From assembly GCA_936432065.2 (NCBI GenBank), contig OW386292.2, forward strand, positions 100,707,829 to 100,771,828: 64,000 nucleotides of DNA, in the 5' to 3' direction. Positions within the stretch are counted from its first letter, which is position 1, and each line of letters starts with the position of its first letter. The position numbers and the translations under genes were made by a program. This document shows, one piece after another, positions 31,318-42,239 of this stretch. The DNA comes from Rutpela maculata. Taxonomy: Eukaryota; Arthropoda; Insecta; Coleoptera; Cerambycidae. Below the pieces are notes generated by a model. That model searched no databases and had not been told where the DNA came from. It saw nothing but the letters and a program-made list of their open reading frames with translations.

Positions 31318-31869
31318 ATGACGCAATTAAGTAGTACATTTCCTACTCTGATAATTGACTTACAATTGGCTTATAAGGATGGTGGCATTATGGTGAAAGA
31401 ATTAGCTGCTGTGTGCTGTAAAACCAGACAACAGGTACACTACATTTTCAAACAACCATATCCATTCTCATCATTTTCATATGATATGAGACCTCAAAAA
31501 CAATGGTGGCAGAACGGCATTCACAGTTTAAAATGGATCCATTTTTCTCAACAGACTCAATTGCCACTAATTCTTCAGCGGCTTTGTCAGAATGCTATTA
31601 CAAAATATCAGCATAAATTAAAGGATGTTATAATATTATGCAAAGGCGTGACAAAGAAGAAATTTCTAGAGCAGCATTTAAACCGGAATAAAATTATAAA
31701 CCTTGAAGACTATCCCCTGCTTCAGTATATGTTTAAATCATTGATGGCAAAATGTTTGGAACATTGCCAGTATAATAATTGCAGATGTACATTAGCAACA
31801 GTTCATTTCATATATAAATGTATTATAAATTTAAAAAATATTAGCATAAAACTATTTAAGTGCACTTAG
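31318..31869 (+). CDS. Polinton-associated conserved protein, 183 aa, function unknown
   Basis: Starts 13 bases after the capsid stop. Motifs TLIIDLQ..YKDGGIMVKELAAV, HYIFKQPYPFSS, and ILCKGVTKKKFLEQ followed by NLEDYPLL match, from memory, a protein widespread in arthropod Polintons and related repeats. The pattern IDLQ...KEL / KGxxKKxFL / NLEDY hints at a DEDD-type 3'-5' exonuclease fold, but several acidic positions are not obvious, so this stays an inference. ORF uninterrupted. Confidence 0.6.
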   Translation: MTQLSSTFPTLIIDLQLAYKDGGIMVKELAAVCCKTRQQVHYIFKQPYPFSSFSYDMRPQKQWWQNGIHSLKWIHFSQQTQLPLILQRLCQNAITKYQHKLKDVIILCKGVTKKKFLEQHLNRNKIINLEDYPLLQYMFKSLMAKCLEHCQYNNCRCTLATVHFIYKCIINLKNISIKLFKCT

Positions 31870-32103
31870 TTATGTAATCAATAGGTAATAAATATGAATG
31901 TATCATTTTAATATGTGTTTCATTTTTAACATCACAACTTCCTAAAAAACTATATTTTATGTAAAACCAAACCCCCATAAATAATCTGGCTTGATACGAC
32001 ACTGGCGCATTAAGTCTAGTCGTTCAAAATTCAACATGATGTAAATATACCTCTTTGCTTCTTTGCATCTCTATACAACGATGTTACGAGATTAAAAATA
32101 TAC

Positions 32104-32520
32104 CTGCCAGGTATTTTTAGTTCAAAGCATTCATGGTAGGTAGACAAACAACTTGTTGGGTCATAATGGGATTCCTAATCTATTGTGATGTCGGCAAAGC
32201 TTTTCAATCTTTTTAATGGGTAATAAATATTTCGTTTCTATTTAAAAAAACGATATATTTATTACCTATCTATTGAAAAAACCTTTTGAATTTAATTACA
32301 TAACATTTTCAACAGACCTATCTAAAAATGACATATTTATGTATACCTTTTCTTTCATCTATAACACTTGGCTTTTTTATAGGCGTGGCTTACCCAGAAA
32401 TATTTTTAAATAGGAACTCCTACTGCTTAAACAATGCTGTCGAAAACAAAATCTGAACCAACCAATGAGGGTTAGGTAGGTAGGTAGTCAAAACTAAGTT
32501 ACATATTAGCGGGACCTACT
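32104..32520 (-). repeat. Polinton right terminal inverted repeat
   Basis: Reverse complement of the left TIR, tip at 32520 (…GCGGGACCTACT). It contains an extra ~100-bp block (about 32390-32500) absent from the left copy and one AATAAATAT hairpin unit instead of the duplicated set at the left. Confidence 0.88.
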
Positions 32521-33073
32521 GGCATACGAGTTGGGACCGGTGTTTACGATAGTTTAACATATTTGGATGTAATAAAAATCGTTTAACCTGAGGAAAGTAA
32601 ACAAAAAGTGACGTCTTTCGGTAATTTCTATACAAGTAAATAACTAAATACAAGGTGTTCATACTAGAATGTCAATTTTCACAAAACTGATTATATAACA
32701 AACAAAAACGGGTTAAACAATAGGTAAAAATTGGGGAATTTTCAGGGGCATAGTACACGTTTCCTGTATTACGGCAATTACATGTTCGCATTTATAGAAG
32801 TAGTCACCCCACTCTAATTACCATTAATCACCAATTATTAATTACCAATTATTCATTACTGTAACGACAATTACCCCCCACCCCAGACCATTAGGCCACA
32901 CCTCTAGAGTCACGCCCCCTACCCCGCCCATAGGCCACGCCACCCAGAAGTGGTGGGAGGAGGAGGCAGCGTACCGGTCTATATCATCTACTGCTGCAAT
33001 AAAGATATAAAGTTTTAATCTTCTAAAGCATAGATCTTCTCTGGCTAATAGAAACTGCTGAAGCCAATCAACG

Positions 33074-33144
<71 letters not shown>

Positions 33145-33240
33145 CACACAATAGGCCTAATTCGTAATAAAAATTGATCTGGTCGTAAATGGTATAACAG
33201 TTTTCTGAGTCGACATTCTATTACAGCGGGACAAATTGCT
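32521..33240. other. Non-coding stretch with a microsatellite
   Basis: No gene is seen. It contains an (AC)n-(GCAC)n-(AC)n microsatellite at about 33073-33150. Confidence 0.6.
33073..33150. repeat. (AC)n / (GCAC)n compound microsatellite
   Basis: Alternating AC runs flank about eight CGCA units. Reading frames through it give only Cys-Val or Arg-Ala repeats. Confidence 0.95.
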
Positions 33241-33254
33241 GACAATTTAACCAC

Positions 33255-33890
33255 ATTAAGGGCATCTGTAATCGAAGAAAAGATCCGTTTAAGGTTTTCA
33301 GAAACCAGTCAATATATTAAAACTGAAAATCTAAGCAATGTATGGAAAGACCCGAAACGAATTTTCAACGCAGATGAAACTATATTTTGTTTCCCCGAAA
33401 GGGGAAAAAGTTCTAAGTTGAAGAGGGGAGAAAACAGTGTCCAACCATATTAATAATGGCGAGAAGGAAAACCTAACAACCCTGATAAATGCTAATGATG
33501 CAGGTATCATTATTCCCCCATTTGTGGTCTTTAAATATAAGAGAATACCACCTCACTTAACGAATTTAATGCCACCAAATTTTGATATTGCTAAAATCGA
33601 GTCTGGATGGATGACAGGGCCAACGTTCTATACAAATATGCTTTACCCCTGGTTAGTAAAAAACAAAATATGTTTACCTGCCATATTATTTGTGGATAGC
33701 CACAAGAGCCACCTTAGGATGTCTCTTAAACATTTTCGTTCTGCCAAGAAAATTATACTAATTGGGTTGTACCCTAATACAATGCATTCATTGTAACCAA
33801 TAGACGTAGCTGCATTTAGACCTCTGAAATCAGGATGGAAAGAAGAAATTAAAAAGTGGAAAACTGAATATAAAGGCGCCAAATTTTAAA
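33255..33890 (+). pseudogene. pogo/Tigger-like (DDE_1) transposase remnant
   Basis: Catalytic domain of a jerky/Tigger-type transposase: RIFNADET (first Asp), then after a frameshift near 33440 EKENLTTLINANDAG, IPPFVVFKYKRIPP, ILFVDSHKSHL (second Asp). After an in-frame TAA at 33794 comes PIDVAAFRPLKSGWK with the third Asp. The DNA-binding N-terminus is missing and the region after 33890 decays. No inverted repeats identified. Confidence 0.85.
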
Positions 33891-34091
33891 GGGAAAACTG
33901 TGGTTCTGTGTTGAAAGCTGCACTTGAGAGCCACATATTACGAATGAAACATAGGTGATGATTTATATGAAATAGCGTCCATACAGGGCACGTCCATAAC
34001 GAACTATGCAGATGATTCAAATCTACCATCAATCAATTTGGATTATCATGTAGTTTTGCGCCGAATAATTTTAAAGCAAACATTCTGAAAA

Positions 34092-34692
34092 TAGATCATT
34101 TTTTTAACATTTTTAGTGTATTGGTATGAAAAAATATTAATGAAAAAAAAATTACCTATAGCATTTAGAACTAGATACAATGCAGCCCAATCTATCGTTG
34201 ACTGTCTGGAGATTCAATTAGAAAAACCAACAAATCCAATGAAACAAGCCCTCACATGGTCACAATACAAAAAATGCAACATTGTTAAAATATTTAGTTT
34301 CACGTATTGGTTTTATAAACTTTATATAAACAGGCTATGGAGGACGTGTTAGTGATGTTTTACTATTGGAACAATATGGCTATACTAATGTCCTTCCAGA
34401 GGTTGTGCAGTTGTGGCAGATAGAGGTTTTAAAAATGTTGATGTACTTTTAACTGAAAAGAACTGTAAACTTATTAAACCATAGCCCTTCAAGTGGTATC
34501 AAACTAACAAAAGATGAAGTTATCGAAATAAAACGTATTGTTAGTTTACGGATTCATGTAGAAAGATTGATACGTAGATTACGTTGCATTTTTAAAGCCT
34601 CATTCCGTCATAAACTACAAATGTTGCCATATACTGATTCAATAATTCGCATTGCCTGTGGATTGACGAATCTCCAATCACATATTTTGTAA
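34092..34692 (+). pseudogene. DDE_4 transposase remnant (PIF/ISL2EU-like)
   Basis: Translation gives SIVDCLEIQLEKPTNP (first Asp), ALTWSQYKKCN, then in shifted frames GYGGRVSDVLLLEQYGY, VVADRGFKNVD (second Asp), and SLRIHVERLIRRLR (Glu), ending IACGLTNLQ. This is the triad order of the DDE superfamily 4 nucleases found in ISL2EU/PIF-type elements. Several frameshifts and an internal TAG make it dead. The N-terminal DNA-binding part is missing. Confidence 0.8.
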
Positions 34693-34794
34693 AGTATGTA
34701 GATAAAAGATGGATTAAACATTTCATATACTTTCTATTTAAAAAAAACATTGAAACTTTTTTTAAATATTAGTTTTCAGACTCGTAGATGCAAT

Positions 34795-34940
34795 GAATTG
34801 TTTCCTACGTGGTTGATAGGTCCCTAGAAAGGCTGAAATCATCTAAGCTACGTTTCGATAGAATCACTTTTGCAATCTTCAGTTTCACATTGAGAGCTGC
34901 ATACTGTTGCTTCTCGTTGCTCGAACTGAATTGACGCTCT
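34795..34940 (+). repeat. Dispersed repeat, copy 2
   Basis: Diverged copy of 16060-16233 in the same orientation (shared CCTACGTGGTTGATAGG, CTCGTTGCTCGAACTG). It lies just upstream of the LINE fragment. Confidence 0.6.
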
Positions 34941-34989
34941 CCGTAGTTAGTAGAGAATTGTACGGATCCTCATCCGGTATTTGGATCCA

Positions 34990-35740
34990 CATACTTTCAC
35001 GCCATGATTTTCATTGGTATGTTATTCGCGAGAGCAGAAAAATGGTTCATGAACAGTAGGCTCATATTAAACACAAATAAAACAAATGCAGTGTTGTTCA
35101 TACTAATAATGTACGCTTTGATGAGTTTAATCAGCAAAATTAAAACAGAATTATCGGAGAGCACACAATTTCTAGGTATGCATATTGATGAAACACTAAA
35201 ATGGCACTGCCACGTAGATCACATATGTAAAGAGTCAAATTCAATATGTTACACGATCAGAGTATTATCAAAGTATGTGGATTTAAAAACTCTTAAAGTA
35301 GTCTATCATGCCAACTTCGAATCCGTGGTTCGGTATGGTCTCATTTTTTTATGGAAAATAAAACATTTATAATTCAGAAACGTACCTTTACAGTAGTTCT
35401 AAAATTAAAACCAGCTGAGACCTGCAGAAATAAGTTTAAAGAAAATAAAATACTTACTGTAACCGCCATATATGTACAGGAATGTCTCTTATTTCTGTTT
35501 AAGAACAAACAATATTTTAGAGACAATGAACCCCAAGAAAAACATAACACTAACTAGATTACAATTATCTTAGACATAGATTAACTTCAACTGAAAAAAA
35601 TGGACATTAAAACTGTACTAAACTGTATAATAATAAGTTACCCCGTCACTTGCAATGAGAAGAGAATCTGAGAAAGTTTAAGAAACAGATGTTTGAATTC
35701 TTATTAGTTGAGCGCCAGGAGATTATAGTGTCTACCAAAC
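34990..35740 (+). pseudogene. LINE reverse transcriptase C-terminal fragment
   Basis: Post-catalytic part of a non-LTR RT: AEKWFMNSRLILNTNKTN, TQFLGMHIDETLKWHCHVDH, SVVRYGLIF, then after a frameshift near 35350 FIIQKRTFTVVLKLKPAETC and YVQECLLFLF, with a further broken tail to about 35740. The YADD core is missing. It is strongly 5'-truncated. Confidence 0.8.
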
Positions 35741-36352
35741 TATGCTAGCGAATAAAATATAAACACTTTTTTTTTGAGCACGATTGTCTACCAAATGCAG
35801 ACGTGATTCCGCTCAGGGAAGAAATAGGAAAAAAAAAAAGGTGAACACAATCTTACTTAAAACTATTTATAACTAATGGCTGTAATATATCAGCTAACTT
35901 CAGAGTGTGGGGTGGAGCTCTCTGAAGTTGGGGGACGTATGTTAAAAATGATAAAAACTATTATCTATTTTGAGTGCTGTTAAATTAGTGAATTTTTAGG
36001 TTATTATTTAACTAAAGATGGCATCAAGCCAATAAACAGTAAACTATCATGTATCAAAGATACATCAGTTACAAACAACTTAATCTGAAATTACTGAAAG
36101 ACCGGCAACTGTGAACGTTGATCGTACTCCAGTTATAATTAGCGATGTGACGTTTAAAATTGTCAATCCCAATATTGGACAAAATTCTTCAGAAGACATC
36201 ATAGTTACACCAAATGAAAGTGACCCTAGTCCTACTCATAAATTTACTGATAAGAAAAGTGTAAACCTTAATACTAAGCTTACAGAGGCCTTCCTACTAC
36301 TAGATCTGGTAGAATCATTAAAAAACCAGAAAGGTCATGACCTTTTGAATTT
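35741..36352. other. Unassigned region
   Basis: Contains one 81-codon ORF (36111-36356, starting MNVDRTPVIISDV) of unknown nature and no recognised element. Confidence 0.4.
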
Positions 36353-36632
36353 ATGATAATTGAGATAAGTAAAATACCAACTCGTTTTCTTTATTTATTT
36401 GTATTAATCAGATTAACCGGTGGGTTATGTTCCCCTACTGCATTACCAGTTTATCCGCATAAAACTGCCTTTGTATTGCCTCGTTTTTTCTCATTGGATG
36501 TGAGTAGAGCAGCGACAAGACGTCAAAACTGGAAGATGGCTATCGTTTGTTTTCTTCGAATAATAATGGACTGGAAATAACTGGATATCCTTCTGGGATT
36601 GTCGAAGCACTTTTGTTACACTATTATTATAG
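36353..36632 (+). other. Possible exon of a small secreted protein
   Basis: ORF beginning MIIEISKIPTRFLYLFVLIR has a hydrophobic, signal-peptide-like start with Gly-Leu-Cys-Ser as a possible cleavage region, followed by KTAFVLPRFFSLD and dibasic residues. Around 36520-36545 another frame becomes more protein-like (NNNGLEITGYPSGIVEA) up to about 36632, just before GTAAGTAC (36632-36639), a good splice donor. It might be a host exon with a frameshift or a pseudogene. I do not recognise it. Confidence 0.25.
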
Positions 36633-36994
36633 GTAAGTACCTATTCTTTATTTATCTTTGCACTCTTATTTTCTTCAAAATTTCACTTAGTACCAAAATT
36701 GTTTACGATTTTCTTAATTTACTTTTTAACACCTTTTAATTATATTTTCATACTCAGGAAACATTCATTGAGTCATTAACTTATCGTATTTTACTTTTTA
36801 TAACTTTCTGTCACTCCGCGATTTTTCTCTTACAATAGCTTAGGTTATGTTTTTCTTTAAAAATTTGCGACTTTCCTTCTGTAGCTGTTTAATGACTGAA
36901 TATAGATATATGGTTTTCTATTGCCCGTAATTGAAACTTTTTGACACAAGTCACATTCTTAACTTTAATAAAATAAAATTTTCATTCTTAATTT

Positions 36995-37227
36995 TGTAGG
37001 ATGATAATTAATAAAACACTAATTACACCCAAACATACTTTAATTAATTCGTGTAATGAACACAAGAAAAACATAGGTAAAATTAGAGAAGAATCTCTAG
37101 CACGTATATCATTGTCCCGCGCGTCATACTTCCTCTCTTTTTCTGCCGTTGACAGCTAATCGGTTACACGCACTGAGCAAGCGTTAAGCCCGCTTCACGT
37201 AGGGGAATTAAATAAGGGGTCGCTACA
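36995..37227 (-). repeat. 3' LTR of the minus-strand element
   Basis: 233 bp, plus-strand ends TGTAGGATGATAAT and GGGGTCGCTACA. Same length as the copy at 41388; all seven differences noticed are transitions. Confidence 0.95.
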
Positions 37228-37242
37228 CACTCCCCCTTTGGA

Positions 37243-38840
37243 TCACACTACCGTCCCAGGTGTGATACAAAACGAAGGAAGGGGGTCAAACGTCCACAAC
37301 ACTCCTGGCGCGGCGCACTCGCGAAGAACGGCGCGGCACGTCACTGTTGCTGAACCAGGTTGCTGGGGCAACTGACGTCGAGGGCGTCCTCTACGACGTA
37401 TGGGGTGAACTGGAACCGGACTCGGGGTGTCTTGGGTAGGCGGCACATATTTGGTTAATGCCGACACATGATGAGTACCGAGAGGTACTGTGGGATTTGT
37501 TGGATCTTTGATTTCGTAGGAGGTAGGACTTACAATTCTAGAGACCTGGTAGGAGCCATCTCTACGTGGTACAAATTTGGAAGTGATTCCAGCTTTGGCT
37601 TTGCTTAGCACATGAGTATTGACAAGTACGAGGTCTGATACTTTGTAGGTCACATCACGGCGTTTGTTGTCAGCAGTCCTTTTTCGGCTGTCTTGTTGGC
37701 GTTTGTGAGTCTCTCGGGCCTGGCTGAGAGTGTTCGCCATGGTACGCAGATAAGGAGTAATCTGATGTACAAAATTGTCGCTTTCGATGATGGCTCTGAA
37801 GTCTCTTCGCGTATCATCGGGGGTGCGTAACTCTCTACCGAAAGTTAGGTAGGCTGGAGTAAATCCTGTAGACTGGCACACGAATGTGTTCATGGCAAAT
37901 CGCACTGAGGAAATTTTGTCCTCCCAGCTGGTGTGGTCATCTGCCGTGAGGATGGCAAGTTGCGTTTTCTGATCTCGGTTCTTACGTTCCACCGGATTGG
38001 CGGCAGGATGGTAAGCAGGGATAAGACTTTGGGTGAACCCCAGAGCTTGGGCTACATGCTGCATGACTCCGCTAACAAATTGGCTTCCGTTATCGCTGAT
38101 AACTTTTCGGGGAGTTCCGTAACGAAGTATGATTTCATCAATTAGGCATTTGGCACAGGCTTCGGCTGTGGCTACTTTAATTGGAAACATTTCTGTCCAG
38201 TGAGTAGATGTATCTTCGATGATAAAAATCCATCGCTCTCCAGTAGGAGTCTCTGGAAGAGGTCCAAAAATGTCAATTGCAATGACTTCAAATCTTTGTG
38301 CTTGCACGGGGGTCTGAAGTAAGCCAGATGATTTTATATTAGAAAATTTATACCGTTGGCAGTCTATACACTGAGAAACATGTGCGGTAACGTCTCTTCG
38401 CATGCCTGTCCAATAATAACGAGGAATGATTCTTTGTAGGGTGCGTTCCACACCATAGTGACCAGCAAGTGGAGAATCGTGAGTTTCCTTGAATCTAACT
38501 CTTTGGCACGACTTGCTGCGTTCTTCGCCATCATGAGCTGGGAAGTAACGATATAAAATACCGTTCATCATCAGGTAACCGCGATCACTCCATCTGTGAG
38601 TGTCTACCGGGTTAGGGTCTGGAGACTCAAAACAGTTGATTATTCGAGCTATGTCTGGGTCGGTTAGTTGTTCCTCTCTCACAGCTCTAGCATCGTCAAC
38701 GGGAAGGTTGATGTTAACGAAGCAGACATCGCATGTTTCGGCTTGGCTGCTGTCATGGCAGATAGGGCGCGGCAATGTGTCGGCTAGAACGTTCTGACGT
38801 GCAGGAATATATTCTATGTTCAGGTTTCTCTGCGTAGGCG
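37243..38840 (-). pseudogene. pol: Integrase with RNase H end, of the minus-strand LTR element
   Basis: Open for at least 510 codons. It begins with the last RNase H motif (IEYIPARQNVLADTL), then an HHCC finger (HYGVERTLQRIIPRYYW...CIDC), the core with Asp in VIAIDIFGPL, Asp in VISDNGSQF and Glu in NPVERKNRD, and a GPY-like C-terminal module with basic tail RRRGRPRRQ. The integrase itself appears intact; the polyprotein is not, because RT is missing upstream. Confidence 0.92.
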
Positions 38841-39542
38841 TCAGTAAACAACTTGCGTATTCGATTGGTTTCTCATCTGCTCCCCCCCCCCCTGGAGTAA
38901 AGCTGTTTCACATTCTTCGATGATTTCATCTTCGAGTAATTTGTCAAGTTCCTGACGAAGAATTTCTTTCTGCGCAGGGGCAAGTCGATACGGAGGTTGA
39001 AAATTGGGAGTCTCATCCGTTAACTTGATTGTATGCTCAGTATAAGGAGTAAGCTCTTTGCTTTTCTCAAAAACTGTTTTATGTGACTGTAATAGTTGTT
39101 CCAACTGTGCTTTCTCACTTGTAGTTAGGTTTTTGCCATCATTTTCAGTGAGCTGTAATTCGGTTTGGTAAGCACCAACTATAGGACAAGATGGGGCTGG
39201 TGTACTAGGCTCCTTGAAAAATTCGAAAGCAACTGAGGGGTTTCCGTCGTAAAACCATTGACCCTTGGGTATGTTCAAAACCATTTGTCCACTCGTAATG
39301 AAATCGATTCCTAGGAGGGTTTTGCTGTCTAAATGCTCAGGAATTGCTATGAATGTAGTTGGTATACTTTTTCCTTGCAAGATTACTTGAGTTTCGAAAA
39401 TTCGTGCCACTACTCGACGTAGTTGTCCATCCGCTAGGACCATCTGTAGGAGCTCTTCTTTATAAGGTAAATTTGATTCACAGAAATGTGTAAAGAACGT
39501 GTCCTGCGATGCTGTTTCTAGCACCGGAATCAATGTAGGCAA
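38841..39542 (-). pseudogene. pol: Protease end, linker and RT start of the minus-strand LTR element
   Basis: Continues the protease domain in a shifted frame (TLLGIDFI), then a linker and the first RT block (PPYRLAPAQKEILRQELDKLLEDE...IEECE). Homology then jumps directly to an RNase H piece (PIEYASCLLTPTQRN), at a run of 12-13 C on the plus strand (38880-38892), and jumps again to IEYIP. So the fingers-palm of RT including the YxDD site and the middle of RNase H were lost in two deletions. Confidence 0.9.
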
Positions 39543-40644
39543 GTCCCTGTCTTCCTACAATTTCAACATGTACCAATGGTCTAGACATTGTAGAAACTGG
39601 GTTAATTTCAGTGAGGAAAATATCGACACTCGAGGCGTGTATCGTAGCAGAGCCAATACTGTTGGTACTCTGAGATCTCGTGCTGGAAGTACTCTGAGTA
39701 CGACAATTGGGGCACTGGGAACGTATGTAACCTGGCGTTCCACATCCAAAACAACTAATACCAGCAGAAGTGGTAGGGAAGTTCTGACTGGCATTCGGCT
39801 GACTAACTTTTCCTTGATTAGCAGCATACTTGCGGCATTCTGCCTGAAGATGGCCAAAATTCTTGCACAATTGGCATTTGGGGCGAAGACGTACCGTTAT
39901 GTCATCATTTGCACTACTCTGTTTCAATGTAGTAGGTGGCGTTGACTTGTTCTCGGTAAAACTATCCTCGATAGATCTGGCCTTCTCAATTAGTTCAGAG
40001 AAAGAGGTCACTTGTTCTCTAGGTAACCTAAATCGAATTCTTCGGTTTAAAAGACCGTAAATCATGTCCAGCTGATGCGTTGCGTGCAATTCTGGAGTTT
40101 TCGGTAGGCGAGCTAAAAGAGCACGAGCAGAATTTACAAAAAGATCTGTTGGTTCTTTATCACCTTGTTCCTTGGAGAATAATTCCTTGAAAATCTTGCG
40201 TGGAGGTTTATTGTAACCGAATGAATGTCGTAATGCCTTTACTGCTTCATCCCAAGTGGAAATTGTAGATTTGATTCCTCGCCACCAGGTTGCAGCATTG
40301 TGGTCAAGCAACATCGGCAATCCCTTGATTGCATTTTCCTCTGGTAATATTTACACAGTCTCTGTAAACATTAATAGCGAAGCACATTTCGAAAAGTTTC
40401 CGCTAGGAGTTGAAGCTTGTGCTAGTTGACTAGTAATCAAAGCTTGAGTGAGGCCCTTTAACAAGTTTTGCAATTGTTCTTCCGTCATTACAATTGGGTC
40501 AGGCATTGTTACAACTGATGAATTGGCAGAAGTTGATGTATTACAAACGTTACGTTGACTCCTGAGATTGTAACTCATTAATTCGCAAAATTTTGTAGAA
40601 TTTTGATTGCATGAAAATCCACTTTCAAATTTGACTGCATACAA
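39478..40644 (-). pseudogene. gag: Gag with two CCHC zinc knuckles and protease start, minus-strand LTR element
   Basis: Minus-strand reading begins at 40644 (or the internal ATG of MSYNLRSQRN). A TAA at 40351-40353 breaks it, then it continues in the same frame: NAATWWRGIKSTISTW capsid region, QLDMIYGLLNRRIRFRLP, zinc knuckles CQLCKNFGHLQAEC and CFGCGTPGYIRSQC. The aspartic protease follows (AYIDSGARNSIAG), after which a frameshift near 39485-39540 moves to the next frame. The protease Asp-Ser-Gly triad is present. Confidence 0.9.
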
Positions 40645-40802
40645 ATCCGCAAAAACACTAAAAGTCTAGTGAAATGAAATAAATCTCGCAATTGTCTGTT
40701 GAATGTTCAAATACTTGAAACGCGCACAAATAGCACACAAAATTTGTTTATCTGAGGTAGAATGTTTTTCTTAAAACGAAATATGCATGAGAGTTCATGA
40801 AA

Positions 40803-41115
40803 CATGTAACCAGCGACGAAAATGTCCTTAGTCGAAATACAGCACGAAATGTTCATGAAAGCAATGTAAAATGTCTATTTTACTCGAACGAAAGTTCAAC
40901 CGGCGACGTAGAATGTCTTTTCTTAGTCGAAATAAACCAGCTGTTTATGAGGATAGCACAATAAATGTGAAAACCGGCGACGTAGAATGTCTTTTCCAAT
41001 CGAAATAAACCAAATGTTTATGAGAATAGCACAATAAATGTGAAAACCGGCGACTTAGAATGTCTTCCTAGTCGAAATAAGCACAAAATCTGTGAGTTAA
41101 TGTCTTTGAAGTGAA
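40803..41115 (-). repeat. Tandem 74-bp repeats in the leader of the minus-strand LTR element
   Basis: Units starting ACCGGCGAC(G/T)TAGAATGTC occur at 40899, 40973 and 41046 (periods 74 and 73), with a diverged fourth unit near 40811. Each contains GTCGAAATA and ATAGCACAATAAATGTGA. They lie between PBS and gag, a place where packaging or internal promoter elements sit. Confidence 0.85.
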
Positions 41116-41387
41116 TGCACAACGAAGTGTGAGTTATTCAAAACTTGCAGCAATCGAAAACTTAAAAGCTGTAGGTACTTACAGTTTCAAATCCTCTCTT
41201 TTACCTTACAAAAGTGGAAGTTCTTGCACTACAACTGCTTGGATTTCTTGGCCCAAAACACTGGATTTTTTATCACTTTTGCAAAAACCTGCATTAGTAC
41301 CACCAAAAGTTTTAACCTAACTCTCGACACGAAACACTCTGACACAGTATTTTTGTTAGAAAGGGTCCCAGTTGAGCGCCACTTTTA

Positions 41388-41620
41388 TGTAGGATGATAA
41401 TTAATAAAACACTAATTACACTCAAACATACTTTAATTAATTCGTGTAATGAACACAAGAAAAACATAGGTAAAATTAGGGAAGAATCTCTAGCACGTAT
41501 ATCATTGTCCCGCGCGTCATACTTCCTCTCTTCTTCTGTCGTTGACAGCTGATCGGTTACACGCACTGAGCAAGCGTTAAGCCCGCTTCACATAGGGGAA
41601 TTAAATGAGGGGTCGCTACA
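41388..41620 (-). repeat. 5' LTR of the minus-strand element
   Basis: 233 bp, matches 36995-37227. Inside it (plus-strand left side) the minus-strand PBS TGGCGCTCAACTGGGAC is found at 41366-41382. Confidence 0.95.
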
Positions 41621-42239
41621 ATTTACTTTTTTCTCTCTTATGTGATAATAAATCTGCTTTTTACTACTTGGGTTTTATTATACGTGACTTTCTGGACATT
41701 TCAATATGCCATTTGTCTAGGTTAATGCATTATTTTGGAATTTTCTTGGTTATGTGAATTTTCTCTCTCAAAAGCTATTTTACATTATACATTCATATAT
41801 CAGGTTTATCTTCATACCCTACTTACAAATTCTACACATAAATTGCTTATCTACTATTAATTTTCAACATATTAACCGCTAATGAACTTTCAGCCTGTCA
41901 TGAGGACTATAAATACTTTGGTACCCCATGATGTAAACTTCAAGCTGTGTTCAACAAAACTCTACTAAAATCTTACTCTGGACCATTGTCTACAGATATA
42001 ACTTGAAATACTTAACAAACAAATGTTTTAAAAACTATTTTATTCAAAAGAAGTGAAAAACCATGAATCACCCGAATGTTTTCACTTCAGTGGGCCCCTT
42101 TGAAGTCTAATCTAAGTATACCCATGTTGCATAGTAAGTACTATCAATGTTCTATTCAATATTCTATTCTTTTAATCACTTTTGGTTTCATTACGAGGTT
42201 TGTTTTGAGGCGTAACCTCCCGCTTTACAAATTACTATT
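41621..42239. other. No gene seen
   Basis: AT-rich DNA, only chance ORFs; it is the left continuation of the target site of the LTR element. Confidence 0.5.

Larger units (their letters stand above)
16234..32520 (+). mobile_element. Polinton/Maverick (adintovirus-like) self-synthesising element, 16.3 kb
   Basis: The element is flanked by inverted repeats that both begin AGTAGGTCCCGCTAATATGT. It encodes protein-primed DNA polymerase B, a retrovirus-like integrase with chromodomain, an A32/FtsK-HerA packaging ATPase, an adenain-type cysteine protease, and major and minor capsid proteins, the defining Polinton set. A phospholipase-A2 domain core protein is also present, as in adintoviruses. Removing a ~3.06-kb LINE leaves about 13.2 kb. 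Gene order is polB (+), then integrase to ATPase (-), then core/protease/capsids (+). No matching 6-bp target duplication is seen (ACAGTC left, GGCATA right), so one end may be rearranged. PolB, integrase and capsid genes are broken, so this copy is not autonomous. Confidence 0.95.
36995..41620 (-). mobile_element. Minus-strand Gypsy-type LTR retrotransposon with internal deletions, 4.6 kb
   Basis: Two 233-bp LTRs (36995-37227 and 41388-41620) with TGTAG...CTACA ends flank a minus-strand gag-pol. ATTT on both outer sides (36991-36994, 41621-41624) is the target duplication. PBS (41366-41382) and polypurine tract (complement of 37228-37241) are in place. Gag-protease and the integrase are present, but nearly all of RT and most of RNase H are deleted. 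LTRs differ at about seven positions by eye (3%), so it is older than the 6-16 kb element. Confidence 0.95.

Noticed and set aside
32842..33254. Cys-Val-rich ORFs
   Set aside because: Readings of the AC/GCAC microsatellite.
39499..39945. 148-codon plus-strand ORF
   Set aside because: Antisense shadow of the gag zinc-knuckle and protease region.
40803..41115. CRISPR-like array or rRNA spacer repeats
   Set aside because: Period 74 with related sequence throughout, inside an LTR element leader; no unique spacers.
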